Assembly: GCA_014695255.1 (NCBI GenBank) | Contig: JACJNX010000031.1 | Span: forward strand, 62,001-126,000 | From: Cyanobacteria bacterium FACHB-63 | GTDB lineage: Bacteria > Cyanobacteriota > Cyanobacteriia > Leptolyngbyales > Leptolyngbyaceae | Length of the DNA: 64,000 bases | Direction: 5' to 3' | Shown here: piece after piece, positions 45,254-54,729 of the stretch | Layout of the letters: the number at the start of each line of letters is the position of its first letter | Position numbering within the stretch: position 1 is the stretch's first letter | The notes under the pieces: model-generated | What the model was told of the DNA's origin: nothing | Seen by the model: the letters and a program-made list of their open reading frames with translations, nothing else | Database searches by the model: none | Program-made: the position numbers and the translations under genes

Positions 45254-45315
45254 CCGAATCACTGAATCGAGGAGAAGTTTGGCTGGCAAATCTGAATCCG
45301 ATTCAAGACTATTGA
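45250..45315 (+). pseudogene. truncated MazF/PemK-type toxin
   Basis: ATG overlapping the antitoxin stop (ATGA). The 21 residues MTESLNRGEVWLANLNPIQD resemble the start of MazF/PemK toxins (RGEVWLxNLxP), then a stop at 45313. No remaining toxin body is found downstream, so it is a remnant. Confidence 0.6.
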
Positions 45316-45432
45316 ACGTCTTCAAAATGAGGTGAAATTAGATCCTGAGGAGTCTGAAGCGGACACGCTCTGCGTGAGCCGGGGGCAACGCCCTTGCTCT
45401 GGAACTTGGTGCAGATTTGCTGCTGAGTATCT
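45307..45432 (+). pseudogene. decayed coding fragment interrupted by a palindromic repeat
   Basis: In one frame KTIERLQNEVKLDPEESEA precedes the repeat at 45359-45396, and ALELGADLLLSI then a stop follows it. Removing the repeat would join the two into one C-terminus. Origin of the fragment unknown; it does not look like MazF. Confidence 0.45.
45359..45396. repeat. palindromic repeat, GCGGACACG type, copy 1
   Basis: Starts GCGGACACGCTCTGCGTG, with hairpins CACGC-TCT-GCGTG and GGGC-AAC-GCCC. The first bases match the repeat at 62206. Confidence 0.65.
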
Positions 45433-45464
45433 AATTCACTCACCTCGGTTGCAGGGCTTTAAAC

Positions 45465-45501
45465 AAAAAAGCTGGTAGCTCCAGCAAAGGAAACTACCAG
45501 C
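45465..45501 (-). terminator. intrinsic terminator of dnaK
   Basis: Arms GCTGGTAG / CTACCAGC with a run of six T on the minus strand, about 24 bp past the dnaK stop. Confidence 0.9.
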
Positions 45502-45524
45502 CTCAATCACAATCAAACTAGAGT

Positions 45525-47432
45525 TTATTTCGACTCGGTGAAGTCAGCATCAATCACATCATCACCACCTGTCGAACCCGTCGAACCGCCTGCACTTGCA
45601 CCTGGATCAACGTCCGGAGCAGCACCGCCACCCGCTTGCTGATAGAGGTTTTGGCTAATGCCGTACAGTGCCTGTTGTAGATCCGTGGTCAGCGTCTTGA
45701 TCTGATCGAAGTTCTCTTGGGCGATCGCGTCTCTGAGATCCTTAACCAAGCCTTCAACCTTGGTCTTGTCATCCGCAGGAACCTTATCGCCCAGTTCACT
45801 GATCTGCTTCTCAGCTTGGTACGCCAGCGAATCCGCTTGGTTCTTCAGATCGATGCGCTCACGCCGTTCTTTGTCTGCCGAAGCATTGACTTCAGCATCG
45901 CGAACCATGCGCTCGACATCATCCTTCGGCAAGGTCGAGGCACCCGTAATGCTGATCGATTGTTCCTTACCTGTGCCCTTATCTTTTGCAGAAACGGTCA
46001 AGATACCATTCGCGTCGATGTCGAAAGTGACTTCGATTTGAGGAACACCACGCGGAGCCGGGGGAATTCCATCGAGACGGAAGGTTCCAAGGCTCTTGTT
46101 GTCGTTCGACATTTCGCGCTCACCTTGCAGCACATGGATTTCTACATTGCTTTGTCCATCAACTGCCGTCGAGAACACTTCCGATTTCTTGGTCGGAACC
46201 GTGGTGTTACGAGGGATGATCTTGGTCATCACACCGCCCAAGGTTTCAACACCGAGAGACAGCGGAGTCACGTCGAGCAAGAGAATGTCTTTAACTTCAC
46301 CAGCCAACACACCGGCTTGAATCGCAGCACCCATTGCCACAACTTCATCGGGGTTAACAGTTTGGTTCGGATCTTTGCCCAGAACGCGCTTCACGACTTC
46401 TTGAACTGCAGGAATCCGAGTTGAACCCCCAACTAACACAACTTCATCAATCTTGCTCTTGTCGAGTTTCGAGTCACGCAATGCCGCTTCAACCGGAATG
46501 CGACACCGATCGATTAAGTCTGCACAGAGTTCTTCAAACTTTTGACGGGTAAGAACATTCTCTAAGTGTTTCGGACCGTCTTGGGTTGCGGTGATAAACG
46601 GCAGGTTAATGTCTACTTGGGTCACGCTAGAAAGCTCAATCTTCGCCTTCTCAGCCGCTTCGGTTAAGCGTTGGAGGGCTTGCTTGTCTTTACGAAGATC
46701 AATCCCTTCAGCCCGCGCAAAGTTGTCTGCGAGATAATCTACGATCTTCTTGTCGAAGTCGTCGCCGCCTAAGTGCGTGTCGCCTGAAGTGGCAAGCACT
46801 TCAAACACACCATCACCCACTTCTAGGATCGAGACATCAAAGGTACCACCACCCAAGTCAAAGACCAGAATTGTTTCGTTGCTCTTTTTGTCAAGACCAT
46901 AAGCCAACGATGCCGCAGTCGGCTCGTTGATGATTCGCAGCACTTCTAGACCTGCAATTTTACCTGCGTCTTTGGTCGCTTGGCGCTGAGAATCGTTAAA
47001 GTAAGCGGGAACAGTGATCACCGCTTGGGTCACATCTTCGCCCAGATATTTACTGGCATCTTCTTTTAGCTTGCGAAGAACTTGAGCAGAGATTTCTTCC
47101 GGTGCAAACTGCTTCCCTTGTGCGGGGCAGTCGAGTTTTACATTGCCACTGATATTCAGGACTTTGTAGGAAACTTCTGTGGTTTCGTGCGTCACTTCAT
47201 CAACGCGACGACCGATGAACCGTTTCACCGAATAAAAGGTATTCTCTGGGTTCATCACGGCTTGACGCTTTGCGATTTGACCGACTAAGCGATCGCCATT
47301 TTTCGCAAATGCAACAACGGAAGGAGTTGTCCGCCCGCCTTCTGCATTCGGAATCACAGTGGGCTTACCGCCTTCCATCACAGCGACACACGAGTTCGTC
47401 GTTCCTAGGTCAATTCCAACAACTTTTGCCAT
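45525..47432 (-). CDS. dnaK: chaperone protein DnaK (Hsp70)
   Basis: 635 residues. ATP-dependent folding chaperone. Seen: [18 protein letters not shown] at the N-terminus, [24 protein letters not shown], the linker [11 protein letters not shown], and the C-terminal substrate domain, ending with a Gly-rich tail and ADFTESK. In cyanobacteria with several DnaKs this tail and length fit the main, heat-responsive form, but a paralogue number is not assigned. No dnaJ or grpE nearby. No CIRCE element was seen upstream. Confidence 0.97.
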   Translation of the reverse strand: MAKVVGIDLGTTNSCVAVMEGGKPTVIPNAEGGRTTPSVVAFAKNGDRLVGQIAKRQAVMNPENTFYSVKRFIGRRVDEVTHETTEVSYKVLNISGNVKLDCPAQGKQFAPEEISAQVLRKLKEDASKYLGEDVTQAVITVPAYFNDSQRQATKDAGKIAGLEVLRIINEPTAASLAYGLDKKSNETILVFDLGGGTFDVSILEVGDGVFEVLATSGDTHLGGDDFDKKIVDYLADNFARAEGIDLRKDKQALQRLTEAAEKAKIELSSVTQVDINLPFITATQDGPKHLENVLTRQKFEELCADLIDRCRIPVEAALRDSKLDKSKIDEVVLVGGSTRIPAVQEVVKRVLGKDPNQTVNPDEVVAMGAAIQAGVLAGEVKDILLLDVTPLSLGVETLGGVMTKIIPRNTTVPTKKSEVFSTAVDGQSNVEIHVLQGEREMSNDNKSLGTFRLDGIPPAPRGVPQIEVTFDIDANGILTVSAKDKGTGKEQSISITGASTLPKDDVERMVRDAEVNASADKERRERIDLKNQADSLAYQAEKQISELGDKVPADDKTKVEGLVKDLRDAIAQENFDQIKTLTTDLQQALYGISQNLYQQAGGGAAPDVDPGASAGGSTGSTGGDDVIDADFTESK

Positions 47433-47690
47433 ATTGGTGCTTCGGCTCCATCACTATCAAATGCTTTTTCAGGGTAGGGGACTGGCAATAGCGCCAGAAT
47501 CGGTTCGGGGCAGCAGGACTCAAACGGGCGTTTATCATTGCCACCAAAGCATCCTTCAATCCCCTACCTTATATACTGTTCGGCTAATGCCGTTCCATGA
47601 AGGGGTATTTACCGTACCTACCGAACCATTTCAGGGGACGGTTGGGGGTAGGGGGAACAGAAATAGTATCCCTATTCCCCACGCTCATCT

Positions 47691-48209
47691 CTAGCTATTC
47701 CAAACGTCTGCGGTTTCCGCTTCAGCTTGAGGTGCCTCCGGCGCTGCTTCAGCTTGGGGTGCGATCGCAGCTTCGGTCGTGCCAGTCAGGTTCAGCTTCA
47801 CAACCGCAGGCTTCACGGCTTGGTAGCGCGGCAGCGTCAGTGTCAAAATGCCGTCGTTGAATTCAGCCTTGACTTGATCGTTCTGCACCGCAGCAGGCAG
47901 CGTCAGGACGCGGCGGAACTTGCCGTAGCGGAACTCAGAGCGGAATCCTTTCGCGTCGGTTTGCTCAAACTTGCGTTCGCCAGAGATTGCGATCGCATCG
48001 CGTCCGACTTGCACTTCAACATCTTCTGCCTTGATACCAGGGAGTTGAACGCGGACGGTGAACGCATCATCGCTGCTATTGAACTCGATCGCAGGTGTCC
48101 AGGTTGCTTCGCGGGTCGGCATCAGTTCGTTGAAGAGTTGATTGAATTGACGACGAGCTAATTCCATTTCTTGCCAAGGTTGCAAACGAGTAGAAGTCAT
48201 CATGGTCAT
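47691..48209 (-). CDS. small heat-shock protein Hsp20
   Basis: 172 residues. Alpha-crystallin domain (about 40-135): WTPAIEFNSSDDAFTVRVQL, SGERKFEQTDAKGFRSEFRYG, FRRVLTLPAAV and DGILTLTLPR. The C-terminal tail is Ala/Glu/Pro-rich. Holds unfolding proteins for DnaK; upstream of dnaK with about 260 bp between, on the same strand. In cyanobacteria such a gene is often called hspA, which I do not assign with certainty. Confidence 0.93.
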   Translation of the reverse strand: MTMMTSTRLQPWQEMELARRQFNQLFNELMPTREATWTPAIEFNSSDDAFTVRVQLPGIKAEDVEVQVGRDAIAISGERKFEQTDAKGFRSEFRYGKFRRVLTLPAAVQNDQVKAEFNDGILTLTLPRYQAVKPAVVKLNLTGTTEAAIAPQAEAAPEAPQAEAETADVWNS

Positions 48210-48584
48210 TGTTTAAGAGAGAGGAGTTTAGTCTTGGGCTTTGTTCGTCCGCCCTTGATGTTTCTACTGTAAGAAGAATGGAGCGCGATCGCATTGAGGC
48301 GAACCGTAATCGTGTAGGTGTAGTTGCCGATGGCTGAAAATGCGCTCTGTTCGGTATGCCGATGACTTGATTGGGTTTCCCGAAATTTAGTCTTCGCTTT
48401 GTAGGGTATGTTGAGTTGCTGTTGAAGCTGCTGGACTTCTGCGATCGGTAACCCAGCCAAAATTGCTGAAGCTCCATGAGGAATAAGCAACCTGAGCAAA
48501 CACAACTAAGCAAAGTTGATAAATTCAGCAAATGCACAATCTTCGATCCACTGAGTCAACCATTGATTGAAGCGATCGAACAAT
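48210..48584. other. spacer upstream of hsp20
   Basis: About 375 bp. It should contain the heat-shock promoter of the leftward gene and the end of the Uma2 gene. Several overlapping open frames exist but none has a family or a good ribosome site. No CIRCE-like GCACTC-N9-GAGTGC was found. Confidence 0.4.
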
Positions 48585-49163
48585 CTATTCTCCTGCTTGC
48601 ATCACTTGATTCACAGTTAATTGCAATTCAGGAAGCTGAGCGGATTGAATTCGATCGTTGCCCCGTAGTACCGCCGCTTCATAAAATCCATCTACCAAAG
48701 TCAGTAAAGTAATCTGCGCTTCATCTGGATCAATAATCCAATATTCTGCAATGCCTCGCGCTGCATATTCTGATCGTTTATATCGATAGTCACGATCGCG
48801 ATTGGTTTTACCCGGAGACACAATTTCGATCGTGATCGCAGGCGGTGGCATCTCTAGCAGAATTGTGCCTCGCGCAGCACCACTCAAAGCTTCAACTAAT
48901 TCGTCTGTAAACACCATCAAATCTGGGAAGTGAACCCTTGCCCGTGCGCCGCTGACGACCAGCTCGTAATCTTTGTGGCTAATTTTCTGAAACGGCAGTA
49001 GCTTAAGAAACCCTGACAGCAAAAACAGCGCAATTCGGCTATTCCGAGTGCTTTCCGGTGGCATCTCAACCAATACTCCATCCACTAACTCATAGCGCTG
49101 CTCCGTCCCGGCATCATGCGCTAAATATTCGGCAAGCGTCATCCGCTTTGAAGCGAGAGTCAT
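48585..49163 (-). CDS. Uma2 family (DUF820) putative endonuclease
   Basis: 192 residues. PD-(D/E)xK-like fold: EQRYELVDGVLVEMPPES, HFPDLMVFTDEL, AITIEIVSPGKTNRDRDYRYK and EYWIIDPDEAQI. The catalytic Asp, Glu and Lys positions appear kept. Function is unclear; the family is much expanded in cyanobacteria. Another copy is at 58384. Confidence 0.92.
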   Translation of the reverse strand: MTLASKRMTLAEYLAHDAGTEQRYELVDGVLVEMPPESTRNSRIALFLLSGFLKLLPFQKISHKDYELVVSGARARVHFPDLMVFTDELVEALSGAARGTILLEMPPPAITIEIVSPGKTNRDRDYRYKRSEYAARGIAEYWIIDPDEAQITLLTLVDGFYEAAVLRGNDRIQSAQLPELQLTVNQVMQAGE

Positions 49164-49264
49164 AGCATCGATCGCACATTTACGATCCGTATTTTACCTG
49201 GTTCATTTTCTTTTAGATCTGCGCTATACTACTCATAGTCGTTATGAGTTTGTAATAGAAGTTT

Positions 49265-50632
49265 ATGGCAAACCCAACTGTCGAAAATTTAGTAATCATT
49301 GGGTCGGGTCCCGCTGGCTACACGGCAGCAATCTATGCAGGACGCGCCAACCTCAAGCCGCTCGTATTTGAAGGATTTCAGGCAGGAGGAATTCCCGGCG
49401 GACAACTCATGACCACGACCGAAGTTGAAAATTTTCCTGGTTTTCCGCAAGGCATCACCGGACCTCAGTTAATGATGCAGATGAAAGCGCAAGCTGAGCG
49501 TTGGGGTGCAGAACTGGTGACAGAAGATGTACTGTCGGTTGATTTTTCGCAGCGTCCATTTACGATTCGCTCTGAAACTCAAGAAGTGAAAGCCCATAGC
49601 GTTGTCATTGCTACCGGAGCGACCGCAAAACGGTTGGGTTTACCAAACGAGCATGAATTCTGGAGCCGTGGTATTTCCGCTTGTGCGATTTGCGATGGCG
49701 CAACTCCGATTTTTCGGGGTGTACCGTTGGTTGTGATTGGTGGGGGCGATACTGCCGCCGAAGAAGCAATTTATCTCACTAAGTACGGCGATCATGTGCA
49801 TCTGTTAGTGCGGGGCGAAGCGATGAGAGCCTCGAAAGCGATGCAAGATCGGGTGCTGAAGAACGATCGCATCACCGTGCACTGGAATTCTGAAGCGATC
49901 GATGTCGTCGGCGATGCCAAACACATGACCGGGGTGAGAATTCGCAACCGCAAGACCGGAGAAGAAAGCACGATCGAAGCAAAAGGCTTGTTTTATGCGA
50001 TTGGGCATACACCGAACACCGCTCTATTTAAAGGTCAACTCGAACTCGATGAAATTGGCTACATTAAGACCAAGCATGGCGGCGTTGAAACCAGTTTAGA
50101 AGGTGTATTTGCCGCAGGTGACGTGCAAGACCATGAATTCCGTCAGGCGATTACTGCCGCCGGAACCGGATGTATGGCAGCAATGTTGGCGGAACGTTGG
50201 CTCTCGGTGAATGGCCTGGTGCAAGAGTTTGCCAGAATTCAAGCAGACGTACCCAACGAAGAGAATACTGCTCACGCTCCAATGGAAACCGAAGTTGTTG
50301 AGTTTAGCCTAGAATCGACGCGGCATCGGGGCGGTTTGGCGTTGCGGAAGCTATATCACGAGAGCGATCGACCAATTTTGGTCAAATATGTCTCCCCGAC
50401 TTGCGGGCCTTGCCACACGCTAAAGCCTATTCTCAACAAAGTGGTGGACGAGTTCGACGGTAAGATTCACTTCGTTGAAATCAACATCGAAGAAGATCAA
50501 GACATTGCAGAAGCAGCAGGGGTGATTGGAACCCCAACTGTGCATATCTTCAAGAACAAAGATAAGATTGCAGAACTCAAAGGCGTGAAGCAAAAGAGCC
50601 AGTATCGAGAAGTGCTCTCGGCTCATATTTAA
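49265..50632 (+). CDS. trxB: thioredoxin reductase-thioredoxin fusion (NTRC)
   Basis: 455 residues. FAD/NADPH thioredoxin reductase part (about 1-320: [20 protein letters not shown], redox CAIC in [36 protein letters not shown]), then a thioredoxin domain (about 345-455) with [10 protein letters not shown]. Chloroplast-type NTRC uses NADPH to reduce 2-Cys peroxiredoxin and other targets. Thr in place of the usual Trp before CGPC is what I expect for NTRC. Followed by a terminator. Confidence 0.96.
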   Translation: MANPTVENLVIIGSGPAGYTAAIYAGRANLKPLVFEGFQAGGIPGGQLMTTTEVENFPGFPQGITGPQLMMQMKAQAERWGAELVTEDVLSVDFSQRPFTIRSETQEVKAHSVVIATGATAKRLGLPNEHEFWSRGISACAICDGATPIFRGVPLVVIGGGDTAAEEAIYLTKYGDHVHLLVRGEAMRASKAMQDRVLKNDRITVHWNSEAIDVVGDAKHMTGVRIRNRKTGEESTIEAKGLFYAIGHTPNTALFKGQLELDEIGYIKTKHGGVETSLEGVFAAGDVQDHEFRQAITAAGTGCMAAMLAERWLSVNGLVQEFARIQADVPNEENTAHAPMETEVVEFSLESTRHRGGLALRKLYHESDRPILVKYVSPTCGPCHTLKPILNKVVDEFDGKIHFVEINIEEDQDIAEAAGVIGTPTVHIFKNKDKIAELKGVKQKSQYREVLSAHI

Positions 50633-50660
50633 GCGATCGGAGTTTCGCTCTGTTCTGACC

Positions 50661-50694
50661 ACAGCGGATGAGGAGAACTTGTCCGCTGTTTTTT
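50661..50694 (+). terminator. intrinsic terminator after the NTRC gene
   Basis: Stem ACAGCGGA / TCCGCTGT with a 13-base loop and a run of six T. Confidence 0.92.
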
Positions 50695-50765
50695 ATTGGC
50701 ATACGATTTGTCCTACGATCGTCTGTCAATGCCACAATGCCTAGATTCGATCGAGGTGAAACCCG

Positions 50766-51185
50766 ATGATTGCTCAAAACCGAGTTGACGAGATCATTCA
50801 CACGCTCAAGCAAGATTTACCCACTTTATTCGAGAAAGATATTACCTACGACATCTACAGTTCAGATATCTTTTTCAAAGATCCAGTCAATACCTTTAAG
50901 TGGAAGTTTAACTATCGCATTATCTTTTGGACATTGCGCTTTCACGGCAAACTGTTTTTCACTGAGCTATTTTTTGATCTGCATCAGGTCTATCCTAAAG
51001 ATGAATCAACTATCTTGGCAGATTGGACAGTACGCGGAACGCTGAGGGTTCCTTGGAAAGCGCGGCTCTTGTTTAATGGCACTTCAACTTACAGCCTCAG
51101 CTCTGATGGACTGATTTACAGGCATATCGACACTTGGGATCGGCCTCCCAACGAAATCCTGAAACAGTTCTTGCAGAAGGGATAA
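50766..51185 (+). CDS. DUF2358 family protein
   Basis: 139 residues. Recognised by LKQDLPTLFEKDITYDIYS, IFFKDPVNTFKWKFNYRIIF and SLSSDGLIYRHIDTWDRPP, which give an NTF2/SnoaL-like small fold. Function unknown; widespread in cyanobacteria and plastids. Starts with ATG after a gGTGAAACCCG context. Confidence 0.88.
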   Translation: MIAQNRVDEIIHTLKQDLPTLFEKDITYDIYSSDIFFKDPVNTFKWKFNYRIIFWTLRFHGKLFFTELFFDLHQVYPKDESTILADWTVRGTLRVPWKARLLFNGTSTYSLSSDGLIYRHIDTWDRPPNEILKQFLQKG

Positions 51186-51198
51186 GCGTTTACTCACC

Positions 51199-51654
51199 TC
51201 AACGACTTAACTTCTGGTGACGGATATGGCGGAGTTTCGCTCTAGTTCCTTTAATCACAATGAATAGAATCACGCCTGGGACCATGAGATGCAGCGCTAA
51301 AACTAGAATCGTTGAAAAGAGAGTCTGGAAGCTCAGGGATGTAGTTCCAGTAAAGAGTGGCTGAAGCGATGCGTGAACTATATACCCACAGAGACCTAAG
51401 ATGGGTAGCCCGATCGCAACCCAGCTCATCACAATGATGCGCCAGGGCATTCGACCTTGGCTCATACCCCGATACACCCGTTCTTCTAGCCCCACTTCTC
51501 CCATTGGCGTAAATCCAGAGGGAATCTGCTCTACATCAAAGTATTGGTTTGGCGGTGGAACTGAAATATTGCGTTTATCGCTCAATTCTGGATCGGCATC
51601 AAATTTTGAAAAATCGAACTCTGAATCAGAATCAATGTTCTTGCTCATTGCCAC
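51199..51654 (-). CDS. membrane protein of unknown family
   Basis: 151 residues: acidic N-terminus of about 70 residues, then two membrane helices (about 77-95 and 113-135) with a short loop, ending in a basic tail TRAKLRHIRHQKLSR. No named family is recognised. Convergent with the DUF2358 gene. Confidence 0.72.
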   Translation of the reverse strand: MAMSKNIDSDSEFDFSKFDADPELSDKRNISVPPPNQYFDVEQIPSGFTPMGEVGLEERVYRGMSQGRMPWRIIVMSWVAIGLPILGLCGYIVHASLQPLFTGTTSLSFQTLFSTILVLALHLMVPGVILFIVIKGTRAKLRHIRHQKLSR

Positions 51655-51752
51655 ACCCTCATGAAGAGAATGAGTGAAGCTTCAACCAAATGGGCGGCGT
51701 TTCCTGACTGAAGGTTTCTCTGTTTTAACTCGATCGCTTATCAATTGCGATT

Positions 51753-52352
51753 TTAATCTTTAACCCAGAGTGCAAGTCCGCCTCCGCGTCCACGGGCTGC
51801 AATGAAGCGATCGCAAATCAGAAAAAACGCAAAAAAGGGAAGTTTCCCAATCGAAGTTTCTGAAAAGGCTTGTTCTTTTTCGGCTCCACCCCGAACCGCT
51901 TGAGTAAAAATAGGCTGATTTCCTAAGCAAACCTGAAGCTGTGTAAACTCAAATGCCAGCAAATGCTTCTTCGGTTGAAATCGTGCAGGGCCGGAGAACT
52001 TCAAGGACAGCAGCCCAATTTGCGCTTGGTTGCCAATTCGTTCGGCTCCAGACTCATCGGTACTAAATGAAATCTGAGCTTTCGCAAGTTTAGGCACATA
52101 ATATCCTTTTTTCAGCTTGATCCCGCCCTGGCGAATTTTGCGGGTTCCAGTGGCAAAACAAAGCCGCCACTGCCCCTGGAGTTGCGAAGACTGGTCATCG
52201 ATCGACCCCTGCTTTGCCGATCTTTCAGCCTGCAAGAGCGCATCTACAACGCTCTCGGCTCCCGGACGGTTCGCTGTTGAATTCTGGAATGCTAGAGCAG
52301 CCTGCTCTAAAACGGCCATGAAATCAGGTGCGGTAGAAGTTGAGGAAGTCAT
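51753..52352 (-). CDS. PAP/fibrillin-like protein
   Basis: 199 residues. A lipocalin-like start LQGQWRLCFATGTRKIRQGG near residue 60 and strands up to AFFLICDRFIAARGRGGGLALW at the end, as in plastid-lipid-associated (fibrillin) proteins. The N-terminus is helical. Family link is by pattern and should be read as moderate. If right, it would bind lipids or pigments at thylakoids. Confidence 0.7.
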   Translation of the reverse strand: MTSSTSTAPDFMAVLEQAALAFQNSTANRPGAESVVDALLQAERSAKQGSIDDQSSQLQGQWRLCFATGTRKIRQGGIKLKKGYYVPKLAKAQISFSTDESGAERIGNQAQIGLLSLKFSGPARFQPKKHLLAFEFTQLQVCLGNQPIFTQAVRGGAEKEQAFSETSIGKLPFFAFFLICDRFIAARGRGGGLALWVKD

Positions 52353-52500
52353 GAGGGCTACGCGAGACGGCTAGCAGGATTATAGAAAATTTGACGATCG
52401 CTATCCTGTCAAATCCAAAAAACCAATTTTTACCACCGTTCAAAGTGGGCGATTTTGTAAAGAAATGCCAAAATAATTGGATAGGTTTTTGTGGAACCCA

Positions 52501-52824
52501 ATGGCATTTAATCCTGACAGTGCTAATTTTCTTCATACCGATGCTGAGGCAAGCGATGCAAATGCGCTGCTGCGTTACCTTCAGCATCAACCGCCCGAAG
52601 TCCTAGAGCGAGTGGCACGATCGGTCAGTCCTCAAGTGAAGCAGATTGTCTCCCACAACGTACAGGGATTGGTCGGTGTTCTCCCTGGAGACGGCTTCAA
52701 CGTCAAAATTACCACCGATCGCGAAAATCTCGCAGGACTACTCGCGTCTGCAATGCTGACAGGCTATTTCCTGCGTCAGATGGAGCAGCGGATGGAACTC
52801 GAAAATAATGTTGGAGATCTCTAA
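52501..52824 (+). CDS. DUF760 family protein
   Basis: 107 residues. Starts MAFNPDSANFLHTDAEASDA at ATG 52501; an in-frame TTG at 52477 is not needed. Pattern LLRYLQHQPPEVLERVARSV, IVSHNVQGLVGVLPG, TTDRENLAGLLASAMLTGYF is that of DUF760, cyanobacterial and plastid. Function unknown. Confidence 0.87.
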   Translation: MAFNPDSANFLHTDAEASDANALLRYLQHQPPEVLERVARSVSPQVKQIVSHNVQGLVGVLPGDGFNVKITTDRENLAGLLASAMLTGYFLRQMEQRMELENNVGDL

Positions 52825-52872
52825 ATTGAAGGTCTCTAAGCGCACCGATTTCCTAATCAATGCGCCTCAGAT

Positions 52873-54054
52873 TTAGCTTTTTTTCGGAAATGCGCCTGGA
52901 CGTACCTGAACGGTCTGTGTGCTATTTCCTCGCTTCACCGCGATTTGAAGTGGCGCTCCAATTTGGCTTGCTTCGACCTGTCTCTGAACATCGGAAGTAG
53001 TCTGAACTGAAGTGCCGTTAATTTTTTGGATAATATCGCCAGGGCGTAATCCCCCTTGAGCCGCCGGAGAATTCTCTGCAATCCGCGCAATAAACACGCC
53101 TTGATCTTCTGTCACTTGCGCTTGACCGCCCGATTCTTTGTTCAGTTCCTCACGAATCGCCGCCGTTAAATCAATCATCTGAATCCCCAAGTAAGGATGA
53201 TCGACACTGCCTTTAGTAAAAAGCTGTTCAGCAACTCGCTGAGCAGTTTCGATCGGGATTGCAAATCCTAATCCCTGAGCATCTGCCCGAATTGCCGTAT
53301 TAATGCCAATCACTTCACCCCGATCGTTGAGCAACGGTCCACCCGAATTACCGGGATTAATCGCGGCATCGGTTTGAATAAAGCTGACTCGTTTATCGGA
53401 AACGCCGACCTGGCTGCTCGATCGACCCGTCGCGCTGATAATCCCTGCGGTGACTGTATTATCTAGTCCGAGCGGATTACCAATGGCGATCGCCCACTGC
53501 CCCGGAATTAAACTGGTCGATTTTCCAAGCGTTACGTTGGGTAGCCCTGCCGCATCGATTTTCACGGCTGCCACGTCGGTTACAGAATCCGTTCCAACGA
53601 CTCGCCCCTCGAAAGTCCGTCCATCTTTCAGCGTCACTTCTACGGTGTCGGTTCCTTCGACCACATGAGCATTCGTGAGCAAGCGACCATCTGAAGTCAG
53701 CAGAAAGCCTGATCCCGTTCCGCGCTCGACTCGATCTTCAGGAGCCGGAAGCTGATCGCCAAAAAACCGCTTAAAGACAGGATTCCGAAACGCTTCCGGG
53801 ACATTGCTCGATACGCGTCGCGTCGCATTGATTCGCACTACCGCAGGACCTGCTCGATCGACCGCCGTAGAAATAAAGTTTTCATTTTTGGCGCTATCTG
53901 GAGATACCAGAATCGTGCTGGGCGGAGCGGATTGCACCTGAAACGGCTGTCCTTGAAGCCGATTGCTCAAATAATGATTTGCCACTAAGCCCGCTCCACC
54001 ACCGACGGCTAACAGCGAAGCTCCGATCGCGACTTGTCTGAAGGAGAGAACCAT
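52873..54054 (-). CDS. HtrA/Deg-family serine protease
   Basis: 393 residues. N-terminal membrane anchor or signal (about 8-27), trypsin-like domain with the His in TNAHVV, Asp in VTDVAAVKI and Ser in GNSGGPLLN, then a single PDZ domain (AENSPAAQGGLRPGDIIQKI). All triad residues kept. The single PDZ fits the cyanobacterial HtrA/HhoA/HhoB group, which degrades damaged periplasmic or thylakoid proteins; which of the three is not clear. Confidence 0.95.
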   Translation of the reverse strand: MVLSFRQVAIGASLLAVGGGAGLVANHYLSNRLQGQPFQVQSAPPSTILVSPDSAKNENFISTAVDRAGPAVVRINATRRVSSNVPEAFRNPVFKRFFGDQLPAPEDRVERGTGSGFLLTSDGRLLTNAHVVEGTDTVEVTLKDGRTFEGRVVGTDSVTDVAAVKIDAAGLPNVTLGKSTSLIPGQWAIAIGNPLGLDNTVTAGIISATGRSSSQVGVSDKRVSFIQTDAAINPGNSGGPLLNDRGEVIGINTAIRADAQGLGFAIPIETAQRVAEQLFTKGSVDHPYLGIQMIDLTAAIREELNKESGGQAQVTEDQGVFIARIAENSPAAQGGLRPGDIIQKINGTSVQTTSDVQRQVEASQIGAPLQIAVKRGNSTQTVQVRPGAFPKKS

Positions 54055-54233
54055 ATAACGTAACGCAGAAAAAACAGCGGTGTATTCAGTGTATCTTTGT
54101 CTTTTGAATCCGGTGGGTATTTCTGTGACCGATTCGGAGGGACTCGTTTTGGGATAGACTGCTTTTACACAGACTGCGCCTGATTTTCGGCAGTTTGAAG
54201 GCGTGGTATACCAGTGAGTTGAAACATAGGGTT

Positions 54234-54677
54234 ATGGCAAAGTATCGGTCTATTCTGGCGCTTGTTTTTTGCACGCTCATGGCGATCGTCATGGTGGGCT
54301 GTAGCAGTCCGACAGCAGTTAAGCCAACTTACACTCCGGAGAAGATTGCAGAGATTCAAAGCTATGCAAAAGATTTGAGTGAGTTGGGCGATCGCTTACC
54401 TGAATTACAAAATCTGATTCAGCAAGAGGATTTCATCTTTGCGCGGAACTTTATTCATGGACAGTTGGGTGAAATCCGCGTCTTAATGAGTCGGGTCGCG
54501 GGCAATCTGTTGCCGAATGAGCAGAAGCCAGCACGCGATTTAGCAAAACAGATTGCAAACGATTTGGTGGAGATCGATCAAGCCTCGGCATCGAATAACT
54601 ATAAGGAAGCGATTCGCTACTATGGTGAAACGGTGAAGGATTTGAAAGCGTTCACCAAACTGATTCCACAGCGTTAA
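54234..54677 (+). CDS. psbQ: photosystem II protein PsbQ (CyanoQ)
   Basis: 147 residues with a lipobox VGCSS (Cys about residue 22), so lipid-anchored in the thylakoid lumen. Four-helix-bundle features: YAKDLSELGDRLPELQNLI, FIFARNFIHGQLGEIRVLMS, LAKQIANDLVEIDQAS and the last helix AIRYYGETVKDLKAF. Stabilises the oxygen-evolving complex. The ATG at 54234 is preferred over the upstream one because it gives the expected signal peptide. Confidence 0.93.
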   Translation: MAKYRSILALVFCTLMAIVMVGCSSPTAVKPTYTPEKIAEIQSYAKDLSELGDRLPELQNLIQQEDFIFARNFIHGQLGEIRVLMSRVAGNLLPNEQKPARDLAKQIANDLVEIDQASASNNYKEAIRYYGETVKDLKAFTKLIPQR

Positions 54678-54729
54678 GCGGAAGGGGGCGAAGGATGAAT
54701 TCTAAAGTTGTTTATTCTTCGCCCTGCGT

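Noticed and set aside
47433-47690. CIRCE element upstream of dnaK
   Set aside because: No GCACTC-N9-GAGTGC inverted repeat could be read; a weak hairpin near hsp20 lacks T-runs.
48206-48712. Open frames of 78-153 residues in the spacer upstream of hsp20 and into the Uma2 gene
   Set aside because: They overlap one another and one overlaps the 3' end of the Uma2 gene; no family or ribosome site was recognised.
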